Shown: positions 6,116 through 10,496 of the stretch, one piece after another | Layout: the number at the start of each line of letters is the position of its first letter | Numbering within the stretch: the first letter of the stretch is position 1 | Assembly (NCBI GenBank): GCA_002343335.1 | Contig: DDSI01000066.1 | Coordinates: 633 to 11,128 of the forward strand | DNA from: Bacteriovoracaceae bacterium UBA2394 | Lineage (GTDB): Bacteria > Bdellovibrionota > UBA2394 | Direction of reading: 5' to 3' | DNA: 10,496 bases | The notes under the pieces: model-generated | Told to the model about the DNA's origin: nothing | Databases searched by the model: none | The model's input: only the letters and a program-made list of their open reading frames with translations | Position numbers and translations under genes: made by a program

Positions 6116-7312
6116 TTATCGATTGTTTCGCTTCGAAAGGACATCCGTCAAAACGGCGAAAATGATAATGAGGCCTTTAATCACCATTTGGAAATTCGTG
6201 GGAATATTCATGAGGCTCATGCCGTTATTGAGGGTCCCCATCAAAATAGCCCCGAGTAGGGTTCCGCCAACTGTTCCAACGCCACCTTGAAGAGAAGTTC
6301 CGCCAATCACTACAGCTGCAATCGCATCTAATTCATAAAGTTGTCCTGCATTTGGATCGCCGGCATCGATGCGTCCTCCTTCGATCATGGCGGCAATTCC
6401 CACGAGTACGCCCATCAAGACAAAGACCCAGAAAAAGACGAGAGGAACTCTCAGACCGCAAAGTCGAGCGGCTTCCGCATTTCCACCAATCGCGTAGACA
6501 GATCTTCCAAACGTGGTTTTCGTCAAAAGAAAGTGCATCAATGAGAATACAATTCCGGTGACAAGGACGGGAATGGGAATTCCCTCATAACCAAAAAAGA
6601 TGGCCGCGGCTCCGGCCGAGATAAGAATCACAACTCCCATCTTCCACCACATTCCCTCCGTGCGCTTGACCGCGAAGTACACGCAGATAGCGGCGGCGAC
6701 TAAAACAATCAAAATGAGTGAAGGAGTTCGTCCGAAGAATGAGGTGCCCAAAAATCGATACGACTCGCTAAGAGGTGCAATTTTACTGCCTCCGCTTAGA
6801 ATGAGCGCTAGGCCGCGAGCGATGACGAGAATACCTAAACTTACGACAAAGGACGGCATCTTAAATTTTGCCACCATCCCGCCGGTGAATGCTCCTACGG
6901 AACCGCAAAGCGCGAGAAGAACCGAAGCCGTGAGGAGCGCTCCTAGAATTCCTTCCTGATTCATTCCGAAGTTCACTTGGAAAATCCCAGCGATGATACT
7001 GCCAAGGGCCAATACGCTTCCGATGCTGAGATCGATCGCTCCGAGAAGAATGATCGCCGTCATCCCAAATGCTAAAATACAATTCACGGAAACTTGTCGG
7101 GTTAGATTTGTGAGATTCCTCGGTGTCAGAAATGCCTCATTCGCAATCGAAAATGCAATTACCACAGCAATCAAAGAGAGGATGGGGACCCACTTGCCCC
7201 AGGCAATGGGCTTTCGGACGGGCGTTCTCGGCTTTGAATGGGATGGGTCCGTGGAAACCGGAGTCTCTTTGCCTACTCCTTTTTCATTCTGTAATGCGGT
7301 TCCTGTGTTCAA
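6116..7312 (-). CDS. xylH: Sugar ABC transporter permease, XylH-like
   Basis: This inner-membrane permease (398 residues) of the BPD_transp_2 family forms the channel of a carbohydrate importer. About ten hydrophobic segments begin at residue 43 after a hydrophilic N-terminus. Diagnostic stretches are GAIDLSIGSVLALG, the cytoplasmic ATPase-contact loop FGRSVYAIGGNAEAARLCG, ELDAIAAVVIGGTSLQGGVG and LNNGMSLMNIPT. The last is very close to the E. coli XylH sequence LDNGMSMMDVPT, and the length matches (393 there). The start is a TTG at 7312 overlapping the xylG stop as TTGA; no ATG lies near, and GGAAAGGG ends 7 nt upstream. Translational coupling to xylG is likely. I find no convincing terminator after the stop at 6116: a 6-bp hairpin at 6080-6097 lacks a T tract. 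Confidence 0.9.
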   Translation of the reverse strand: MNTGTALQNEKGVGKETPVSTDPSHSKPRTPVRKPIAWGKWVPILSLIAVVIAFSIANEAFLTPRNLTNLTRQVSVNCILAFGMTAIILLGAIDLSIGSVLALGSIIAGIFQVNFGMNQEGILGALLTASVLLALCGSVGAFTGGMVAKFKMPSFVVSLGILVIARGLALILSGGSKIAPLSESYRFLGTSFFGRTPSLILIVLVAAAICVYFAVKRTEGMWWKMGVVILISAGAAAIFFGYEGIPIPVLVTGIVFSLMHFLLTKTTFGRSVYAIGGNAEAARLCGLRVPLVFFWVFVLMGVLVGIAAMIEGGRIDAGDPNAGQLYELDAIAAVVIGGTSLQGGVGTVGGTLLGAILMGTLNNGMSLMNIPTNFQMVIKGLIIIFAVLTDVLSKRNNR

Positions 7313-8841
7313 GCGGCAGCCCTTTCCATAATGGATTTCTGACTCATTTCTTTGCCGCTGAGAAGCCCCGCGACCATTCCTTCACGCATGACCAAGACTC
7401 TATCGGAAAGCGATACTACTTCTGGCAATTCTGAGGATACAAGCACCAAAGTCAGTCCTTGGTCCACGAGCTGTCTCATCAAATAATATATTTCTGCTTT
7501 AGCCATCACATCGATGCCGCGTGTGGGTTCATCAAGGAGTAGAATTTTGGGTTTAGTGGAAAGCCAACGCCCAATGATTACCTTTTGTTGATTTCCCCCA
7601 CTCAAATTTCTGACCTTAAAATTAGCGTGAGGTGTTTTAATGCGTAGGATTCGAATGTAGTAATCGACCAGGTCCTTCTCTTCATTTCCTTTGATCGTAA
7701 GGAAGCGAGAAAGGCGTCTCAAAATTGGCAAAGTGAGATTACTCTGTACGTCCATCTCCAAGACTAAGCCGGAAATTTTGCGGTCTTCGGTGACGAGTCC
7801 GATTCCTGCTTGAATGGCATCGATAGGTGACTGAACATGGAGAGGTTTTCCCTCCAAAAACATTTCGCCAGAGGTCTTGTCGGCCTGAAGTGCGCCGAAA
7901 ATGGACAACAAGATCTCCGTGCGACGGCTTCCCATCAACCCCGCGATCCCAAAGATTTCTCCTTTTCGCACATCGAATGAAACTTCTTTAAGAAGAGGAA
8001 TTCCCGTTTTCGGGTCTTTGTAATTCAAGTTTCGAACCTCCAGGAGAACTTCTCTGTTCGCGTCGAAGGGTCGTTTAGGTGGAAAGATGGCTTCGATTTT
8101 TCTTCCCACCATTGCCTCAATGATGGCCCCATCCGAAAGATTTTTCTTTTCTAGATGCGCCACGGACTCGCCATCTCGCAAAACGGTTATGCGATCACAA
8201 AGTTCATGAATTTCGGGCAATTTATGAGAAATGTAAACGCAGGCCACCCCTTGTCGTTTGAGGTCTCGAATGAGCGAAAAGAGATTTTCAATTTCTCTAT
8301 CGCTCAAAGCGGATGTGGGTTCATCTAAAATGAGAACTTTGATCGGACGTCGAAAGGCTCTGGCAATTTCTACCAGTTGTTGTTCTCCGACGCTCAGGTC
8401 TTTGACGAGGGTAAGCGGATCGATATCAAAATGTAGACGCTCTAGAATTTCCCGCGACCTCTCCACCACATCTTTGGCTTTCACGATCCCTAGTGTGGCG
8501 GGCATGTCTCCCATAAAAATATTTTCTGCGATGCTTAATTCCTGAAAAAGCGAGAGCTCTTGATGGATGATCGCAATGCCCGCACTGGAAGCGTCTTTAG
8601 GTTCGTAAAATAGAACCGACCTCCCCTCTACAAACATGTCGCCGTCAAAGGTGCCAGCGGGCCACACGCCGCTTAAGACCTTCATGAGGGTTGATTTGCC
8701 GGCGCCATTCTCGCCGACAAGGCCCAAGCACTCCCCCGCATAGATAGAGAGGTTCACATTCGAAAGAGCTCTCACTCCCGAAAACTCTTTCGAAATGTTT
8801 CGCAACTCCACTATGGGAAACGCGTTTGCCACGACCGCCAT
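7309..8841 (-). CDS. xylG: Sugar ABC transporter ATP-binding protein (two ATPase domains), XylG-like
   Basis: The 510-residue protein energises sugar import and contains two fused ABC domains. Domain 1: Walker A GENGAGKST (43-51), Q-loop HQEL (Q94), signature LSVGEQQ (149-155), Walker B ILILDEPTSAL region (169-179) and His206. Domain 2 has a degenerate Walker A GLMGSRRTE (301-309, Lys replaced by Arg), signature LSGGNQQK (413-420), Walker B ILLLDEPTRGID (433-444) and SSELPE instead of the switch His. This asymmetry, with only one site expected to hydrolyse ATP well, is normal for RbsA/MglA/XylG proteins. The insertion WPAGTFDGDMF after Walker A matches the XylG subgroup (WP-G-hydrophobic-G), as does the length (513 in E. 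coli). It starts 56 nt after xylF without a clear Shine-Dalgarno. The intergenic CGTTA-GCG-TAACG repeat lies close before the ATG. Confidence 0.93.
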   Translation of the reverse strand: MAVVANAFPIVELRNISKEFSGVRALSNVNLSIYAGECLGLVGENGAGKSTLMKVLSGVWPAGTFDGDMFVEGRSVLFYEPKDASSAGIAIIHQELSLFQELSIAENIFMGDMPATLGIVKAKDVVERSREILERLHFDIDPLTLVKDLSVGEQQLVEIARAFRRPIKVLILDEPTSALSDREIENLFSLIRDLKRQGVACVYISHKLPEIHELCDRITVLRDGESVAHLEKKNLSDGAIIEAMVGRKIEAIFPPKRPFDANREVLLEVRNLNYKDPKTGIPLLKEVSFDVRKGEIFGIAGLMGSRRTEILLSIFGALQADKTSGEMFLEGKPLHVQSPIDAIQAGIGLVTEDRKISGLVLEMDVQSNLTLPILRRLSRFLTIKGNEEKDLVDYYIRILRIKTPHANFKVRNLSGGNQQKVIIGRWLSTKPKILLLDEPTRGIDVMAKAEIYYLMRQLVDQGLTLVLVSSELPEVVSLSDRVLVMREGMVAGLLSGKEMSQKSIMERAAA

Positions 8842-8897
8842 GGGAACGTTACGCTAACGACGGACTAAGGATCGCGCCAGCGTCAAATCTCAATCTC

Positions 8898-9929
8898 TCA
8901 GAGTTTCTTCTCACCAAAAACGGCATCACGCTCATGAAAGCCGCTTTGAATGATACGCTCTTCGATATTGTCTTTGGTAATCGGATAAACCGGGGTGTTG
9001 ATGACCTTGACCGGGGTTCCGCTTTGATTGTCCACGGTTTCGTCAAACACGACCTCGGTTCCTTTCGCTAGCGCAACCGCCGCTTCAGCCGCTTTTTCTG
9101 CCAAGGGTTGAATATCTTTTAAAACTTCGAATTCTTGTTTTCCGACGACGATATCTTTGATGGAAGCTAAGTCAGCATCTGCGCCTGCGATGAAAACCTT
9201 TCCCGTTAATTTTTGCTCCGCGACCGCTTGCACTGCGCCGTGAGCCATCCCCGAATTGTTAGCAAGAATGGCATCTACTTTATTATTTTGTCGAGTGAGG
9301 GTGTTCTCTACGGTTTTCAAAGCCAATTCCGTAGACCATCCGGGATGGTACTGCTTTCCCACGACTTTAATATCCGGATATTTCGCCAAAACTGAAAGAA
9401 CTCCAGATGTGATCGCCTCTGCGACTGAATGTCCTTCCGCGCCGCTCAAAATGACGTAGTTCCCCTTACCGTTCGTGGCCTTCACCGCGGCCTCAGCTTG
9501 CAGCACGCCAACTTGAAAGGAATTCTGTGTGACGTAGAGATCTAGAGGAGCGCCGAACATGATGCGATCGTAGGCAATCACTGGGATATTTTCTTTCTTT
9601 GCCATATTTAACATTGCTGCAGAGGCGTTGGAATCAACCGGTTGAATGACAAGGGCCTTTACTCCCATCGAGAGCATGTTTTCCACTTTATTCATCTGGG
9701 TGGCGACGTCCGAGTTTGCTGAGGCAAACACGACTTCGGCGCCAAGCGCTTTGGCTTTTTCTTCGAAGAAGCGCTTATCTTTCGCGTAACGCTCTTCATT
9801 CATGTTGTCTAAAATAAAGCCAATTTTGATCTCGCTCCCGGTGTTTGCTGTGGGAGTGGAGCTGTTCTTGCAGCCAAAACCGATCAGGCAGCTTATAAAA
9901 ACAATGACGGAAAGAAATGAACGATTCAT
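8898..9929 (-). CDS. xylF: Sugar-binding lipoprotein of an ABC importer, XylF-like
   Basis: The 343-residue protein captures the sugar and delivers it to XylGH. The N-terminus MNRSFLSVIVFISC-LIGFGC ends in a probable lipobox with Cys20, then a Ser/Thr linker, so it is likely lipid-anchored; E. coli XylF is soluble in the periplasm. The type I periplasmic-binding fold aligns with XylF throughout: EERYAKD (45-51), NKVENMLSMGVKALVIQP (80-97), IAYDRIM (118-124), GWSTELALKTVENTLT (197-212), GADADLASIKDI (249-260), VLKDI (269-273) and the terminal IQSGFH. R47, D121/R122, W198, N225 and K271 fit known sugar-contact positions. DNNA becomes HSVA, SND becomes NNS and FDNE becomes QNSF, so the exact sugar is uncertain. 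AAGGAG lies 7 nt before the ATG (9937-9942). Confidence 0.9.
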   Translation of the reverse strand: MNRSFLSVIVFISCLIGFGCKNSSTPTANTGSEIKIGFILDNMNEERYAKDKRFFEEKAKALGAEVVFASANSDVATQMNKVENMLSMGVKALVIQPVDSNASAAMLNMAKKENIPVIAYDRIMFGAPLDLYVTQNSFQVGVLQAEAAVKATNGKGNYVILSGAEGHSVAEAITSGVLSVLAKYPDIKVVGKQYHPGWSTELALKTVENTLTRQNNKVDAILANNSGMAHGAVQAVAEQKLTGKVFIAGADADLASIKDIVVGKQEFEVLKDIQPLAEKAAEAAVALAKGTEVVFDETVDNQSGTPVKVINTPVYPITKDNIEERIIQSGFHERDAVFGEKKL

Positions 9930-9990
9930 TGAGGGTCTCCTTAATTTTGATATCCGCTTAATAAATAGGGCTAATCTATAGAGGCCCTTA

Positions 9991-10019
9991 GCGATAACTG
10001 CGATTCAGAGCTGTTTCAA
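9991..10019 (-). promoter_or_regulatory. Candidate xylFGH promoter
   Basis: TTGAAA (10019-10014, five of six to TTGACA) is followed after 17 nt by TATCGC (9996-9991), a weak -10. A better-looking TATAGA at 9980-9975 lacks a good -35. One of these probably drives the operon, with a leader of roughly 40-60 nt. The weak core elements and the palindrome just upstream would suit an activator-dependent promoter. Confidence 0.35.
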
Positions 10020-10027
10020 GCAAAACA

Positions 10028-10041
10028 TTGCCGATCGGCAA
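10028..10041. promoter_or_regulatory. 14-bp palindrome, possible operator of xylFGH
   Basis: TTGCCGATCGGCAA is a perfect uninterrupted palindrome located 8 nt upstream of the candidate -35 of xylF and about 100 nt upstream of its ATG. A dimeric helix-turn-helix regulator is the natural reader. No regulator gene of the LacI, ROK or AraC type adjoins the operon within the window. Confidence 0.5.
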
Positions 10042-10102
10042 ATCCTACCTGACCTTTGCCCAGGAGTACTAAAGAGAGCGGTGCATTTCGGCGCCTTTCC
10101 GA

Positions 10103-10118
10103 TGGCACAGAAATTGTA
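10103..10118 (+). promoter_or_regulatory. Sigma54-like promoter upstream of the STAS gene
   Basis: TGGCAC-AGAAA-TTGTA matches the -24/-12 consensus TGGCAC-N5-TTGCA except that the C of the -12 GC is T. Transcription would start near 10128, about 70 nt before the ATG at 10199. The -24 GG (10104-10105) is intact. The mismatch is at an important position, so this is tentative, and the site overlaps an inverted repeat that offers another explanation. Confidence 0.4.
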
Positions 10119-10123
10119 TTTCT
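10109..10123. repeat. 15-bp inverted repeat (6-3-6) between xylF and the STAS gene
   Basis: AGAAAT-TGT-ATTTCT has perfect 6-bp arms around a 3-nt spacer. It covers the -12 half of the sigma54-like site and lies between the divergent genes, 180 nt upstream of xylF and 76 nt upstream of the STAS gene. It could be an operator or chance AT-rich symmetry. Confidence 0.4.
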
Positions 10124-10198
10124 AAGACCGGAACAAAACATGTTTGCCCAGTTTGGACGGCGCAGCATGCAAGTGATCAGGGATTAGGGAGGATAGCT

Positions 10199-10496
10199 AT
10201 GATTTACGGAGAAACACGCACCGAAGGAAAAGTAACGGTATTTCGACTCTTGTCGGACCTATCGACTGAGAATGTAAAACCATTCTTAAAAAAGATGAAC
10301 GAGCTCCTGGATGAGTCTCGCGTCTTTTTGATTTTAGATATGTCGGATGTGGAAGAAGTATCGCTTTTGGGAATGGTTGCGATTTCCTCAGTCTTCAACC
10401 GCTGCCGACAAGCCGGTGGCGCATTGAAAATCGCTCAACTTACTCCTCCCGTTCGCCGAGCGTTTCGAGCGACCAATCTCATCAACACGATTGAAG
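10199..10496 (+). CDS. STAS-domain protein, anti-sigma-factor-antagonist type (C-terminus cut by window edge)
   Basis: Ninety-nine codons are visible from ATG 10199, which has a strong GGGAGGA ribosome-binding site (10187-10193) 5 nt upstream. The sequence follows the STAS fold of SpoIIAA/RsbV-like proteins: an N-terminal strand (KVTVFRL), a helix (ENVKPFLKKMNELLDE), the strand FLILDMSDVEEV (43-54), then GMVAISSVFNRCRQAGG (58-74) and the typical LKIAQLTPPVRRAFRATNL (76-94). In antagonists regulated by phosphorylation the loop after the third strand reads D-S-S-G with a phosphorylated Ser; here it is S55-L-L-G58, so the usual site is missing. A domain of about 110 residues would be nearly complete, so the protein may be a single STAS domain. 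It is divergent from xylFGH. Its partner kinase or sigma factor is not in the window. Confidence 0.85.
   Translation, partial: MIYGETRTEGKVTVFRLLSDLSTENVKPFLKKMNELLDESRVFLILDMSDVEEVSLLGMVAISSVFNRCRQAGGALKIAQLTPPVRRAFRATNLINTIE

Noticed and set aside
6600..7331. Plus-strand open frames of about 110-120 codons opposite xylH
   Set aside because: They are antisense to a conserved permease and their translations are low-complexity mirrors of hydrophobic codons.
8846..8858. CGTTA-GCG-TAACG before xylG as a regulatory hairpin
   Set aside because: Five-bp arms are too short to separate from chance, although the position near the start codon is mildly suggestive.
9970..9990. AGGGC...GCCCT pair in the xylF leader as an attenuator or riboswitch
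   Set aside because: The stem is 5 bp with a 12-nt loop, there is no alternative pairing or T tract, and no known riboswitch core is visible.
10204..10398. 64-codon minus-strand frame opposite the STAS gene
   Set aside because: It is antisense to a recognisable STAS domain with a strong ribosome-binding site and has no features of its own.

Overview
The window reads as a chromosomal stretch of a Gram-negative bacterium, most likely of the Bdellovibrionota or a neighbouring former-deltaproteobacterial lineage. The main pointer is a TIGR02147-type regulator (4397..5239 +), a family I know mainly from Bdellovibrio relatives and Fibrobacter. An outer-membrane beta-barrel protein, unorthodox lipoboxes and moderate GC content fit that setting. 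The assignment is an inference. I see no rRNA, tRNA, CRISPR array, insertion sequence or phage gene.

Left part (1-3007, all minus strand, read right to left): mnmA (tRNA U34 thiolase), rnc (RNase III) and a truncated FG-GAP/VCBS-repeat lipoprotein form a tightly packed operon. mnmA overlaps rnc by 47 nt and rnc overlaps the lipoprotein gene by 4 nt (ATGA). A very good intrinsic terminator (3024..3050) separates this operon from the gene behind it, leaving only about 50 nt in which to start mnmA transcription.

Middle (3103-6036): an outer-membrane beta-barrel gene on the minus strand has a clear sigma70-type promoter (4284..4311) and is divergent from the TIGR02147 regulator on the plus strand. 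The regulator converges on, and overlaps by 61 nt, a minus-strand gene for a secreted protein. That protein ends in a transmembrane segment plus an Arg cluster, like a C-terminal protein-sorting signal.

Right part (6116-9929, minus strand): a complete three-gene sugar ABC importer in the order binding protein (XylF-like), duplicated ATPase (XylG-like), permease (XylH-like). It resembles E. coli xylFGH in order and sequence, but the binding protein looks lipid-anchored and several of its sugar-pocket loops differ from E. coli XylF. No xylose catabolic gene is in the window. The 269-nt gap between xylF and the last gene holds a perfect 14-bp palindrome beside a candidate xylF promoter, and a sigma54-like promoter overlapping a 15-bp inverted repeat, facing right.

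Right edge (10199-10496, plus strand): the start of a STAS-domain protein (anti-sigma-factor-antagonist type) in which the usual phosphorylatable serine motif is replaced.
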